From NCBI RefSeq assembly GCF_038595005.1, contig NZ_CP151997.1:2604001-2668000 (forward strand): DNA of 64,000 bases, read 5' to 3'. The first letter of the stretch is position 1; every line of letters starts with the position of its first letter. Shown here in pieces: positions 26,781 to 35,223 of the stretch. The position numbers were made by a program, and so were the translations under genes. The notes beneath the pieces are model-generated. The model saw only the letters and a list, made by a program, of their open reading frames with translations. It did no database searches and was not told where the DNA came from. The stretch comes from Chryseomicrobium sp. FSL W7-1435 (GTDB lineage Bacteria; Bacillota; Bacilli; Bacillales_A; Planococcaceae).

Positions 26781-27245
26781 TTATTCTTCAATCGATTCTT
26801 CCAACCCCTTCAAAAGTATCTCAAAAGAATCAGCCACTACAAAGTCCTGATTACTATCTACGTCTATGTAGACAACTTGAGGCTCTCCGCCTTTTCTGTA
26901 ATCCAGACAAACAAACGTTGGCGCTGTGTTCGAAAAAACCAGCAACTTATTTGACGGAAGTTCCCATTCCTCTATCATATAAGCAGAATCCTTCAGTCCG
27001 ATCTGGGTGCCAATGCCTAAAATATGATCGACATTGATATGATTCTCTGCCCAAGAAGTCGCTTGTGAAACCGGATAAAATGGGCGAACTAACTGAAATC
27101 CATTGCGCTCTTTCAGTAATTTCTTATAGGTATCTGGAAGAACAAATCCGCTTTCTTGTTGAAAATCGGTTATCATTTCTTCCGTAAGTTTTCCCTTGTA
27201 ATAAAAATCTTCTGCATCGTCTTCCCAAAGTTGAAATTTATTCAT
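26781..27245 (-). CDS. SMI1/KNR4 (SUKH) family protein
   Basis: 154 residues. SUKH signatures: LTEEMITDFQQESGFVLPDTYKKLLKERNGF near the N-terminus, ILGIG in the middle, and a closing VFSNTAPTFVCLDYRKGGEPQVVYIDVDSNQDFVVADSFEILLKGL. In bacteria many SUKH proteins are immunity proteins against contact-dependent or polymorphic toxins, others are solitary; no toxin gene is adjacent here, so a specific role is not assigned. Confidence 0.85.
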   Translation of the reverse strand: MNKFQLWEDDAEDFYYKGKLTEEMITDFQQESGFVLPDTYKKLLKERNGFQLVRPFYPVSQATSWAENHINVDHILGIGTQIGLKDSAYMIEEWELPSNKLLVFSNTAPTFVCLDYRKGGEPQVVYIDVDSNQDFVVADSFEILLKGLEESIEE

Positions 27246-27265
27246 TTTCGACTCCCCTTAATTCA

Positions 27266-27829
27266 TTAATTATTCGCCGTTTCTTCCTTCGCCCGCACAA
27301 TATACTCAATGCCGTGTTCCCCCGTGATACGATAAAGTCTTCGCCGTTTATCATCTGTAACTAGCGGAGAATTCTCCAAAACCAATTTTTCTCCTTCTTT
27401 CGGAATAAATATGTACTGTCCATTCTCTTCAATTCCATATTCGTAGATAATTGTCTCCATATCTTTCATGTAAAGCGTGGTTTCTTCTCTCAGCTCCGTC
27501 ACGTGGACGAACTCTTCATGGATTTGGATATAGCTGAGGCCTGATGCATATGTGAGGACACCTGCCACAATCAGCATACTTCCAACTGTGAAACAGATCG
27601 GTTTTGTTCGTTTGTACGCTAACAGCAATAAACTACCAATCAGTAGGATAGAGGCTGCTGATAAAAGATAATAGTTTAAAACGGGAAATGTCATTAAGAT
27701 GTTTTGTGCATCGTGCCGAAACGTCGCTACTTGAATCATAGGTAGGAATAAGACAACAAGCGGTGCTGTCACCGTGAACAAGATGGCGAAAACACCAAAA
27801 ATTGTTGTTGGGGATTTTTTATGTAACAT
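27266..27829 (-). CDS. Four-helix membrane protein, unknown function
   Basis: 187 residues: three to four N-terminal helices (TTIFGVFAILFTVTAPLVVLF, YYLLSAASILLIGSLLLLAY, ICFTVGSMLIVAGVLTYASGL) and a soluble C-terminal domain with EENGQYIFIPKEGEKLVLEN. ATG 27829 has AGGAG 9 nt upstream; a GTG two codons earlier is too close to it. Followed after 20 nt by the SUKH gene, possibly one operon. Confidence 0.7.
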   Translation of the reverse strand: MLHKKSPTTIFGVFAILFTVTAPLVVLFLPMIQVATFRHDAQNILMTFPVLNYYLLSAASILLIGSLLLLAYKRTKPICFTVGSMLIVAGVLTYASGLSYIQIHEEFVHVTELREETTLYMKDMETIIYEYGIEENGQYIFIPKEGEKLVLENSPLVTDDKRRRLYRITGEHGIEYIVRAKEETANN

Positions 27830-27927
27830 ATACACTTTCTCCTCTCAACTCTTGTTCTCTGTTTTACGGAAAAGAGAGGAAAAATTTCCCACTAATTACT
27901 TAATTTATTTTTATTCATTTATCTGTT

Positions 27928-29049
27928 CTATTGTTGCTCGCTTTCTTCTTTCGCCTTTTCCTCTTCCGCTTTTGCTAAGTAGTATGCTTCTTTTTCTTGA
28001 TTGCCTCCTTTTTTAGCGTAGTCTGCTGCTAACTGGTAACTAAAGTAGTCACGTTGAACATAATTCATGCGGTATTCTGATAGCTCAGCCATCTCTAGCC
28101 ATTTCTCGTCTGATTCGTACATACGAAAAATTATGTTTGTAACCAGTTGCGCATTGTAATAATACGGCTGCTTTTTTTCGTGGAAAGCAAGAACCTCTGC
28201 TTGGAACTGTTCGTTTCCTACTTCTGCTTCCGTTCTATTCATCAAGTCTTCTACCGTCTCATCTTCTGCTGCTAAATAGGATTTCAAATCTGTATGTGTA
28301 TAGTTCAATTGCTCTTCTAAAACGGTTTCAAGATCAGAGGATTTTGTCAGGTTACTCAGAACTGTATGGACAGCTTCGTCCCCCTTCGTATAGAGAAAAT
28401 GTTCTACGAGAAACTGGCTCATGATGTACTCTCCACCTGTCAATCGATCCGTGGCTTCTTTTTCAAACATTGCTTCTACATCCCATAAATCCATAGACTC
28501 CGCAAATGGCAGTGGGGCAAATCGATGGCCAAATGCTTCTGCCACTCCTTCATGGAACCACATTGGAACTTCTTTGTGATTGACATCTACCTCTTTCAAA
28601 TAGTTGAACATGCGGTAATGCGCATATTCGTGTGTATACCCGTGCAAAATTCTATCGTCATCCAGGTTCATGTTCAAAAGTATAATTTGACTTGAAGAAA
28701 TATACATGCCATTCGCACCTCTTAGCATAATATTCATTACTAAATTTGGTTCAATTGCATAAACAGTTACCTCAGGATAGTCTTTTGAAGCTGGTTCAAA
28801 CCAAGCACTTGAGAGTTGGTCGATTCCATCTAGGTTTGGTTCAAATAGTTCCGTAATGCGCTCGGGTTGATCCGTATGTATGGTGACATGGTCATACTGA
28901 AAAGTCTCAAGTTGTTCTTTCTTATCACCTAAAGAGAGTTCAAAAATAGTTTTCATCCACCAGGACTGCACCGGTTGGGTATTCATTATTGTCCATGTGA
29001 TAAAAAATGTGACAAACACCACCACTAGCTTAAGAATATTTTTTTTCAT
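27928..29049 (-). CDS. Membrane-anchored gluzincin-type zinc metallopeptidase
   Basis: 373 residues. N-terminal signal-anchor (ILKLVVVFVTFFITWTIM), extracytoplasmic catalytic domain with the zinc motif HEYAH (in DDRILHGYTHEYAHYRMF) and the downstream Glu in WFHEGVAEAFG, the pair expected in peptidase MA (clan MA, gluzincin) proteins. The C-terminal half is helical, ending in a charged tail (KEAYYLAKAEEEKAKEESEQQ). Substrate unknown. The interspersed repeat copy B begins about 37 nt upstream of the start, within the promoter region. Confidence 0.83.
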   Translation of the reverse strand: MKKNILKLVVVFVTFFITWTIMNTQPVQSWWMKTIFELSLGDKKEQLETFQYDHVTIHTDQPERITELFEPNLDGIDQLSSAWFEPASKDYPEVTVYAIEPNLVMNIMLRGANGMYISSSQIILLNMNLDDDRILHGYTHEYAHYRMFNYLKEVDVNHKEVPMWFHEGVAEAFGHRFAPLPFAESMDLWDVEAMFEKEATDRLTGGEYIMSQFLVEHFLYTKGDEAVHTVLSNLTKSSDLETVLEEQLNYTHTDLKSYLAAEDETVEDLMNRTEAEVGNEQFQAEVLAFHEKKQPYYYNAQLVTNIIFRMYESDEKWLEMAELSEYRMNYVQRDYFSYQLAADYAKKGGNQEKEAYYLAKAEEEKAKEESEQQ

Positions 29050-29086
29050 AACGTTCCTCGATTTCTTTTATCTTTATTAGGTATTT

Positions 29087-29225
29087 TTTTGGTACCTGTC
29101 CCACAAACAATTCCGCTATTCATCTTTATTCAACAAATATACAAGTTGAACCCGCATTGCTTCGTCGGAAAGTGGTTAAAGATAAATTGTGAGTGAATTG
29201 CGCGGGGGACAGGCACCTTTTGGGA
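29087..29225 (+). repeat. Interspersed ~138-bp repeat, copy B
   Basis: TTTTGGTACCTGTCCCA at the left end, GGGGGACAGGCACCTTTTGGGA at the right. It aligns along its whole length with 4103-4240 in inverted orientation. No coding capacity. It sits between the peptidase gene and the next small membrane gene, upstream of the former's start codon. Confidence 0.8.
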
Positions 29226-29302
29226 TATTTATGGAAAATCAATATGGTGTCATAAAAATAGCTCCAAGCCTCAGCTCAGAGCCGCACTACCTGATTTAAT
29301 GT

Positions 29303-29497
29303 TCAAACTGGTTTCTTTACATGTTTTAAAATCAAAGCTACACCTATTGCAATCAAGCCGTTCAAGGTAACAAATAAAGAAGCCAAAACGTAATAAATAG
29401 CGCTCGGATCATACATCATAAAGGACATGATTAGCATAACCAAAGCCCCCATTGTGACCAAACTTCCAACTACTAAAAGCACCCATGCAAATTTCAT
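29303..29497 (-). CDS. Two-helix small membrane protein, paralog of 33109-33360
   Basis: 64 residues with two helices (WVLLVVGSLVTMGALVMLIMSF and YYVLASLFVTLNGLIAIGVALIL). The second helix motif LNGLIAIGVA recurs almost identically (FNGLIAIGVA) in the gene at 33109. ATG 29497 has AGAGGTG upstream. Confidence 0.72.
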   Translation of the reverse strand: MKFAWVLLVVGSLVTMGALVMLIMSFMMYDPSAIYYVLASLFVTLNGLIAIGVALILKHVKKPV

Positions 29498-29597
29498 AAC
29501 GAGCACCTCTTTCTTTTAAGATACAGGTAGTGTTGTTAGAGAATTAGACTCTTCTTTCATCTAAATCGTTACACATAATTAGTAGGTAAAGTGGTTA

Positions 29598-29807
29598 TTA
29601 CCCAAATATGAGTAGTGCAGAAAGCATCAACGAAAATACCCACGCAACCGCAAGAATTGTTCCGACGGTAGAAGAAAGCTTGTCAGGGTTTCCAGCCTGG
29701 ATGTCTCTAGCAATCCACAAAATCGTTCGGAAAAATAGGAATGTAAGTAGTAATGGCAATCCGAAGTAAAAGACGATGAGCTCTTCAATCAAGATTGGTT
29801 CCTCCAT
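29598..29807 (-). CDS. Two-helix small membrane protein
   Basis: 69 residues: helix 1 LIVFYFGLPLLLTFLFFRTIL, polar loop ARDIQAGNPDKLSS, helix 2 TVGTILAVAWVFSLMLSALLIF. Not recognised. Its start overlaps the end of the upstream DinB-like gene by 19 bp, so they are probably co-translated. Confidence 0.7.
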   Translation of the reverse strand: MEEPILIEELIVFYFGLPLLLTFLFFRTILWIARDIQAGNPDKLSSTVGTILAVAWVFSLMLSALLIFG

Positions 29808-30298
29808 TGTGATTCTAATGTCTTCAATTGCCTCAAATGATGATTAAAATGCATATCTACTAATGCTAACCATTCGCTTGCATTTAGCCATCCGAATCCT
29901 CCATGCCGGACAGAAAGATGGGGATGATCAATTTCAATCTTCTCTTTCAAAACTTCCATTCGTTCATTTAAATTTTCTAAACGGACCACTAATTCTTCTT
30001 TAGTTTGGCTATTGTCAGGTGCTTGGTTCATTTCAGCAGGAAGTGTAATTTTTATTGGCGGAAAACCACCACGTTCAAAGAGTTCTTCTCCAAATTTAGA
30101 TTTCCTCGTTTGGAGTTCCCCGTTGCCGGCTATGCACTCTTCTGCAGCGTCACAATATTCATGGGCCACAACAATACAATGATCATACACTTGTGTTATT
30201 GACCATTCACTAGTACTCGGATTGAAGCACAGTTGCTCATTCGGATAGTTTTGAACTTTGCTTATATAAGTCTTGATTAGGTTCATAGTATTCGCCAT
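29789..30298 (-). CDS. DinB-like four-helix-bundle protein
   Basis: 169 residues resembling the DinB/YfiT-like metalloenzyme fold: helix 1 with SEWSITQVYDHCIVVAHEYC (His after Q-V-x-D/H) and the closing SEWLALVDMHFNHHLRQLKTLE, where the H-x-x-x-H pair supplies further metal ligands. Members of the superfamily include thiol transferases, but most are uncharacterised. The first ATG is used because AGAGGAAG is just upstream. Confidence 0.8.
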   Translation of the reverse strand: MANTMNLIKTYISKVQNYPNEQLCFNPSTSEWSITQVYDHCIVVAHEYCDAAEECIAGNGELQTRKSKFGEELFERGGFPPIKITLPAEMNQAPDNSQTKEELVVRLENLNERMEVLKEKIEIDHPHLSVRHGGFGWLNASEWLALVDMHFNHHLRQLKTLESQWRNQS

Positions 30299-30368
30299 CT
30301 TCCTCTTCTCTTTATGGAGAAGAATTATGATATTCTGTTTATACCACTACACAATAGGAGGTGCTGAT

Positions 30369-30647
30369 ATGAAAGATAACTCGTGTGATACGACTTCGAG
30401 TTCTAAAGTACCAAAGAAGAAATCAGAAATTGTTGATGGACTTACCATCAAGTATCATGCCAGTGGGAAATCCGTTTGGTCGAAAGGCGCAGTTGTTGAT
30501 GAAAAGCCTGAAGGATACTGGGAATGGTACCGAGTTGATGGAACAATCAAGCGATCTGGCCACTTTGAGTCAGGAGAACCCATTGGTGAGTGGATTACTT
30601 ATGATTCAAATGGAGAAGTTTATAAAATCACTCAAAGAAATAAATAG
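30369..30647 (+). CDS. MORN-repeat protein, YwqK-like
   Basis: 92 residues with MORN-like repeats: IKYHASGKSVWSKGAVVDEKPEGYWEWYRVDGTIKRSGHFESGEPIGEWITYDSNGEV. This is the pattern of proteins annotated as the YwqK-family antitoxin. AGGAGG lies 7 nt before ATG 30369. There is no toxin-like partner next to it, so an antitoxin role is unsupported. Confidence 0.75.
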   Translation: MKDNSCDTTSSSKVPKKKSEIVDGLTIKYHASGKSVWSKGAVVDEKPEGYWEWYRVDGTIKRSGHFESGEPIGEWITYDSNGEVYKITQRNK

Positions 30648-30680
30648 CGTCTACAAAGTCCAAGAGATTTCTTAGGTTTT

Positions 30681-31133
30681 TTAATTTAAATCCCCTAAAT
30701 AAACCTCAGTCTTCTTGGTGCTTTGGATTATTTCTACTATCGCGTTTGGATACACGCGAAAACTATGTAAATCAGTTATCGGAATCCACTCAATTCCAAT
30801 TTGATCCGTGTCTGGTTGAATGGGTGAACCATTCACACTTTCATCGACAATACTGCACATGAAATAAAACTCGATTTGGTGAACGTCCTCATCAAAATGC
30901 GCAAATTCATGGTTTTTCCCGATGTATTCTCGAACATGAATCAGTTCATGTACTTGAACAGCCGCATCCAATTCTTCTAGACACTCTCGAATCACTGCAT
31001 TTTCAAGAGTTTCTCCCTTATCTTGTCCTCCACCTGGAAAGATATAAAAGAAGCCTTCTTCATCTTGCTTTTTTATGAGCGCTATCTTGTTATCTGTTAC
31101 AATGACAGCTTTTGCCGAATTTCTTATCCCCAT
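30681..31133 (-). CDS. Nudix hydrolase
   Basis: 150 residues with a complete Nudix box GGGQDKGETLENAVIRECLEELDA (GX5EX7REUXEEXGU pattern, with D in place of the last G). Expected to hydrolyse a nucleoside diphosphate linked to another moiety; substrate not predictable. Preceded by NSAKAVIVTDNKIALIKKQD, the usual first strands. Stand-alone domain of normal length. Confidence 0.9.
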   Translation of the reverse strand: MGIRNSAKAVIVTDNKIALIKKQDEEGFFYIFPGGGQDKGETLENAVIRECLEELDAAVQVHELIHVREYIGKNHEFAHFDEDVHQIEFYFMCSIVDESVNGSPIQPDTDQIGIEWIPITDLHSFRVYPNAIVEIIQSTKKTEVYLGDLN

Positions 31134-31146
31134 GACATACTCCTTC

Positions 31147-31638
31147 TTACAATAGTTTCATCAAATCATTCTCCGGCAACCATTCCTCTATCACTTTGTT
31201 GATTTCGTTTAGATTCATATCAGGCGTTAAGACATTATCCAATTCCGTTAAACCCTCTGTGATCGCTTCTAGTTGCGCAATTTCCTCCTCCGACAATTGC
31301 TCCTTTTTATTCATAAATGAAACAATGTGAGCGGCTTGCTCAAAATAAGAAGTAGTCTCTAAATCGGTATACATATCGGATATATGAATTTCATTTAAGT
31401 TTTTCATAAGCGTTGTAAAATCATTTTTCACAGTAGCTGGTTGTGAAACATTTGCTTCTAGTATTTCCGCTGAAGAGGAAACAAGCGATACGAAATTTCC
31501 CGCTGCCTGCTGTTCAAGTTTTTGCGTAGTAGATATGTACAAATAGAGTGTGATACCTAGTGAAATAGCTAAAACGATATTAAGTAAGTAGGATAGTTTT
31601 TTCAGTGTTCTTCGTCCTTTGAAATGGAATGGATTCAA
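31147..31638 (-). CDS. Membrane-anchored hypothetical protein
   Basis: 163 residues: basic N-terminus (NPFHFKGRRTLKKL), one helix (LSYLLNIVLAISLGITLYLYI) and an extracytoplasmic helical domain. Not recognised. Lies between a Nudix gene (13-nt gap) and a four-helix membrane protein (5-nt gap), probably co-transcribed. Confidence 0.68.
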   Translation of the reverse strand: MNPFHFKGRRTLKKLSYLLNIVLAISLGITLYLYISTTQKLEQQAAGNFVSLVSSSAEILEANVSQPATVKNDFTTLMKNLNEIHISDMYTDLETTSYFEQAAHIVSFMNKKEQLSEEEIAQLEAITEGLTELDNVLTPDMNLNEINKVIEEWLPENDLMKLL

Positions 31639-31643
31639 CTTAT

Positions 31644-32120
31644 TTAATCGTTTGTTTTGAGAGATTTGATTTCGCCTGTTTCTGGATCGACCATAAACTC
31701 TTGTACTTGTCCTTCGTCTCCAGCAGCAACTCGGTAGAACTCATCTTTAGTATCGAGGATTGGAATCGTCCTAAAATGACTTTCACGAATGGCTAGCGAA
31801 TACTCTGCCTCCACTAGTTGTTGGGCTTCTCCGTAAGTGTATGCTGGCTTATAGAGTTCATAACTGACTAGAAACACTAGGATAGTTAGAAAAGAGATGC
31901 TTGCAAAACGAATGGCTGCTTTCGTTGTGAAGGCATCTACTAAATAGGGAGCTGTACCTCTATACGTCATGACTCCCGCTAAAATAAAGAAGGAAGATGA
32001 AAAATAAGCAAGTCCGGATATATTCAAATACTGCTTTGCATCTAGTATTAAATAAATAAAACAAGCTAGAGAAAATAAAATATGGCACGACAACACACTG
32101 TAATACTTTTTCTTCATCAC
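31644..32120 (-). CDS. Four-helix membrane protein with PepSY-like tail
   Basis: 158 residues: three to four helices in the first ~100 residues, then a C-terminal domain YGEAQQLVEAEYSLAIRESH...KDEFYRVAAGDEGQVQEFMVDPETGEIKS whose ending is typical of PepSY domains (F-x-V-D-P-x-T-G-x-I). Function unknown. Confidence 0.72.
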   Translation of the reverse strand: MMKKKYYSVLSCHILFSLACFIYLILDAKQYLNISGLAYFSSSFFILAGVMTYRGTAPYLVDAFTTKAAIRFASISFLTILVFLVSYELYKPAYTYGEAQQLVEAEYSLAIRESHFRTIPILDTKDEFYRVAAGDEGQVQEFMVDPETGEIKSLKTND

Positions 32121-32141
32121 GCATCCTTCTTTCAGCAGGTA

Positions 32142-33146
32142 TTAAAGAAACGCCTCTTCTAAAATTTCCAACACTGGATAGGCCCCTTGAGATTTATTCG
32201 AACAGACTGTAATCGTTAGTTCTTGGCAAGGGTAATAGCCCGAATGAAAGCTGACACCAGGGTCGTAGTCCATCACATGGTATTTTTTCTCGCCAATTGA
32301 ATCGCTGTCGATCCACACACCATATCCGTATGCGGTTTCCTCGTCTTCCCATGCATGGGGCGTCAACAAACGGTCTGTCCATGCTTTTGATAAAAGTTCA
32401 TTCGCCATAAGTGCTGACCAGAAAGAATCCATGTCACCGGCTGTAACAAACGCGCCACCATCTGCTCCACCTTTTACTGGAACTGAATAGATGTTGGATT
32501 TCCACTTACCATCTGGGAAGTCGATATAGCCTAGAGCTGTCGAGGATGGAAGTTGATCAAGTTCAAAGTATCCTGAGTTTTCCATGCCTGCTAGTTGAAA
32601 CACATGCTTTTGTACATAGTCCGCAAATGACATATCCGCTAGTTTTTCCACCACTAATCCTAAAAGGATGTAGCCTGTGTTGTTGTAATGAAATTTCTCG
32701 CCTGGAGTAGAAAGCATTTTTTCGTTTTCAAACAATGGAATGAAATCCTCAAGCTTCCGCATATGGTACATGGGATTTTGAATCCATAGTTCTTCAAAAT
32801 CATCCATCACATCTTCATTGAAATAATCCGGAACACCAGATGTATGGGTCAACAAATGATGAATCGTGATGTCTTGTGCAAAGTGTGGGAATGTATGGTC
32901 CAGTAAGTCCATAAGTTTCGATTCAACGGATAGCTTGCCTGCTTCGACAAGCTGGAGGATGCTGACTGCTGTGAAGATTTTGCAGCCCGATGCGATCCCA
33001 AAGCGTGTTTCTGTATGATTTTGAATTTTTTCAGAGCGGTTTGCGTAGCCATAGCTCTCCTGAAGAACAATTATCTCTTCAGATGTGACCAGCAATGTTC
33101 CTGAAAATTCATTGGAAGTGATTGAGTTTTGTATTGTGTTCGTCAT
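32142..33146 (-). CDS. Serine hydrolase, beta-lactamase family class C/DD-peptidase fold
   Basis: 334 residues. Active-site Ser-x-x-Lys motif in RFGIASGCKIFTAVSILQL, Tyr-x-Asn motif in KFHYNNTGYILLGLVVEKL, HHLLTHTSGVPDYF between them, all typical of the Pfam beta-lactamase family. No signal peptide, so probably cytoplasmic. ATG 33146 has GAGG 9 nt upstream. It overlaps the 3' end of the preceding small membrane gene by 38 bp, implying translational coupling. Real substrate unknown. Confidence 0.88.
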   Translation of the reverse strand: MTNTIQNSITSNEFSGTLLVTSEEIIVLQESYGYANRSEKIQNHTETRFGIASGCKIFTAVSILQLVEAGKLSVESKLMDLLDHTFPHFAQDITIHHLLTHTSGVPDYFNEDVMDDFEELWIQNPMYHMRKLEDFIPLFENEKMLSTPGEKFHYNNTGYILLGLVVEKLADMSFADYVQKHVFQLAGMENSGYFELDQLPSSTALGYIDFPDGKWKSNIYSVPVKGGADGGAFVTAGDMDSFWSALMANELLSKAWTDRLLTPHAWEDEETAYGYGVWIDSDSIGEKKYHVMDYDPGVSFHSGYYPCQELTITVCSNKSQGAYPVLEILEEAFL

Positions 33147-33360
33147 GAGATGTAACCTCAACTTTCTTCATCAGTTTTGTTGTGTTAGTTAAGAGTTCGG
33201 CAACTCCAATCGCAATGAGTCCATTGAAGAATATCAATGCGGAAGTCAATACCGTCATTCCTTTTTCAGAGTCATCGGAGAGCAAGGTCATGACAGTAAA
33301 TAAAATGCTCGCTCCGCATACTAAGAACCCCATGGCAGCTAGTAGTCCTGATAGTTTCAT
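33109..33360 (-). CDS. Two-helix small membrane protein, paralog of 29303-29497
   Basis: 83 residues: helix 1 LSGLLAAMGFLVCGASILFTVMTLL, helix 2 VLTSALIFFNGLIAIGVAELL, then a hydrophilic tail with KKVEVTSHDEHNTKLNHFQ. Same order of helices and the same FNGLIAIGVA motif as 29303-29497. Its 3' end overlaps the serine hydrolase start. Confidence 0.72.
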   Translation of the reverse strand: MKLSGLLAAMGFLVCGASILFTVMTLLSDDSEKGMTVLTSALIFFNGLIAIGVAELLTNTTKLMKKVEVTSHDEHNTKLNHFQ

Positions 33361-33371
33361 GTAAATTCTCC

Positions 33372-34115
33372 TTAAACATGCTTCTCAAAAAACTCTAATG
33401 TCTTTTGAATAATAGTTTGCTGATCATTATCTAACGTCGCCACATGATAGCTTTCGGGCAGTTCAATTAACTCTTTATCTCGTGAAGCGATAGTTTCCAA
33501 GATTGTTTGACTATTAGAAGGTGGTACAACATGATCTTCTGGTGCTACGAAAATAATGGTCGGGCAGTGCACACTTGAAAGCCCTGACTTCACTTCTTCC
33601 ATAAATGTGAGCAGTTGTTTCACAGCTGCGACCGGCGTCTTCTCATACGCCAATTCCACTACTCCAGGCTTCTTAATATCTGAACCAATGGCGTCCAAAA
33701 AGCGCATCTCTGGAGGTAACTGTTTGACCCCTACCATCGATGGAACTTCGATAGCGGCATTAATCAACGAAATCGCCTTTAAGTCCGGATGATGTTGCGC
33801 CATATAGAGGGTCAAAGTCCCGCCCATAGAAAGTCCGGTCATATAAATCGTGTCGCAGCGTTCTGCAAGCCAAGCGTAGGCTTCTTCAATTGAGTCCACC
33901 CAGTCTGAATACGTTGAGGACTCCATTTCTTCGTGGTGCGTGCCATGTCCTTTCAATCGCGGCATGGAAACCGTGTAACCTGCTTCAACAAATGCGTCTG
34001 CAAGAGGTTTCATACTTTGAGTCGTCCCTGTAAATCCGTGCGAAACTAACACGCCCTTTTTTCCACCTTCGTATGTAAATGCCTCTGCCCCTTTTAATAC
34101 TTCAAATTGTGTCAC
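33372..34115 (-). CDS. Alpha/beta hydrolase, Est30-like carboxylesterase
   Basis: 247 residues. Motifs: oxyanion loop GVLVSHGFTGTTQSMKPLA, nucleophile elbow GLSMGG, Asp in FVAPEDHVVPP and His in ESYHVATLD, as in Geobacillus Est30 and related monoglyceride-lipase-like esterases, which have the same length. I chose GTG 34115 because GGAGG lies 8 nt before it; a TTG at 34133 is inside the ribosome binding site. Likely hydrolyses short-chain esters. Confidence 0.88.
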   Translation of the reverse strand: MTQFEVLKGAEAFTYEGGKKGVLVSHGFTGTTQSMKPLADAFVEAGYTVSMPRLKGHGTHHEEMESSTYSDWVDSIEEAYAWLAERCDTIYMTGLSMGGTLTLYMAQHHPDLKAISLINAAIEVPSMVGVKQLPPEMRFLDAIGSDIKKPGVVELAYEKTPVAAVKQLLTFMEEVKSGLSSVHCPTIIFVAPEDHVVPPSNSQTILETIASRDKELIELPESYHVATLDNDQQTIIQKTLEFFEKHV

Positions 34116-34273
34116 GTTCAATTCCTCCCCCAAAATAATTGTGTGAATTTTCGTTTAATATCTTTAAAACCATCATACCTTTTCATTCTAGACGTTACAA
34201 TAAATTTCCAAAGATACTAGTGATTCGCTAATTGTTTTGGTAGGATAGGAAAAAGACTAGGGGTGTGAACTAA

Positions 34274-34789
34274 ATGCGTATACGAAGAGCTATCTTAGAA
34301 GATGCAGAACAAATCGCAAAAGTACATGTAGATTCTTGGAGAACTACCTACAAAAACATAATCCCTCAGGCCTTTTTAGATGGCTTGAGTTACTCAAAGA
34401 GAATCCCTCTTTGGGAAATGAATTTGAGTAGGCCGGAAAATTACGTACTTGTTGCTGAAAATGAGCATTCTCAAATTGTAGGATTTGCAGATACGAGTAA
34501 GCGAGCTGAAAATGTTCATCCAAATTCCTTAGACCTCACTTCAATTTATTTGCTTGAAGAGTACCAAGGACAAGGGATTGGCCGGGCCCTGCTTCAGGAA
34601 TTGTTTGCTTACTATAAATCTCAGAAGGTAGAGAAAGTTTTCGTGGAAGTTTTGGCTGACAATAAAACGAAATATTTCTATGAAGCATTTGGTGCAAAAC
34701 ACCTTCGTGATATCGAAATTAAAATTGCAGGAAAATTACTTAAAGAAAGTATTTACGTGTGGAATCTAAGAGAGGATAGAATGACTTAG
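34274..34789 (+). CDS. GNAT family N-acetyltransferase
   Basis: 171 residues. Acetyl-CoA-binding motif A in LTSIYLLEEYQGQGIGRALLQELFAYY (Q-x-x-G-I-G-x-A), preceded by VGFADTSKRAENVHPNSLDL and followed by VFVEVLADNKTKYFYEAFGA. N-terminus RIRRAILEDAEQIAKVHVDSWRTTY is typical. Substrate unknown. TAGGGGTG upstream of the ATG. Confidence 0.88.
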   Translation: MRIRRAILEDAEQIAKVHVDSWRTTYKNIIPQAFLDGLSYSKRIPLWEMNLSRPENYVLVAENEHSQIVGFADTSKRAENVHPNSLDLTSIYLLEEYQGQGIGRALLQELFAYYKSQKVEKVFVEVLADNKTKYFYEAFGAKHLRDIEIKIAGKLLKESIYVWNLREDRMT

Positions 34790-34825
34790 TAAACTTTTCG
34801 AGTCACTATATGAAGAGGTGGACAC

Positions 34826-35026
34826 ATGTCAAAGTATATAATTAAATTTTTCCTTGTCTTAATCATTAATATAATTCTAACGTTTGTATTGATGGGGATA
34901 TTTGATGGTGGGGATTATGTAGAGACTTGGGTAGTGACCTTCAGCACAATCATTATTCTATTGTTGTCATTCCTAATTGCACTTATGTTTTATGTGATCG
35001 ATTTGATCAAGAAAATATCTAAGTAA
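34826..35026 (+). CDS. Two-helix small membrane protein
   Basis: 66 residues: helix 1 YIIKFFLVLIINIILTFVLMGIF, helix 2 TFSTIIILLLSFLIALMFYVIDL, ending KKISK. GAAGAGGTGGACAC precedes the ATG. Not recognised. Confidence 0.72.
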   Translation: MSKYIIKFFLVLIINIILTFVLMGIFDGGDYVETWVVTFSTIIILLLSFLIALMFYVIDLIKKISK

Positions 35027-35058
35027 TAAATCAATTTTGTAATCGATAATTCTCAAAA

Positions 35059-35102
35059 AAAATCCAAGTACAAATCCTCTTATCAGGACGTACTTGGATT
35101 TT
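35059..35102. terminator. Bidirectional terminator
   Basis: AAAATCCAAGTAC / GTACTTGGATTTT, a 13-bp perfect stem. It ends within the stop codon of the small minus-strand gene, so it can serve both convergent units. Confidence 0.85.
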
Positions 35103-35220
35103 AATTTGTCTTTCGTCGCTTCCAGATGATTCTTCCAACAAAATAAATACCAGCCAAAACAATCATCAAATAAACGAATGTAAATACTACATCTCCAATA
35201 TTCACTACAGTTGTGCCCAC
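35101..35220 (-). CDS. 39-residue single-helix membrane peptide
   Basis: Starts GTG at 35218-35220 with GGGAG upstream, 3 nt after the stop of the preceding gene. Sequence MGTTVVNIGDVVFTFVYLMI... continues as one helix to YFVGRIIWKRRKTN. Position, ribosome binding site and a clear helix plus basic tail support a real gene. Confidence 0.6.
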   Translation of the reverse strand: MGTTVVNIGDVVFTFVYLMIVLAGIYFVGRIIWKRRKTN

Positions 35221-35223
35221 GAT

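Noticed and set aside
30369-30647. YwqK-like protein as part of a toxin-antitoxin system
   Set aside because: No toxin-like gene is adjacent; neighbours are a DinB-like gene and a Nudix gene on the other strand.
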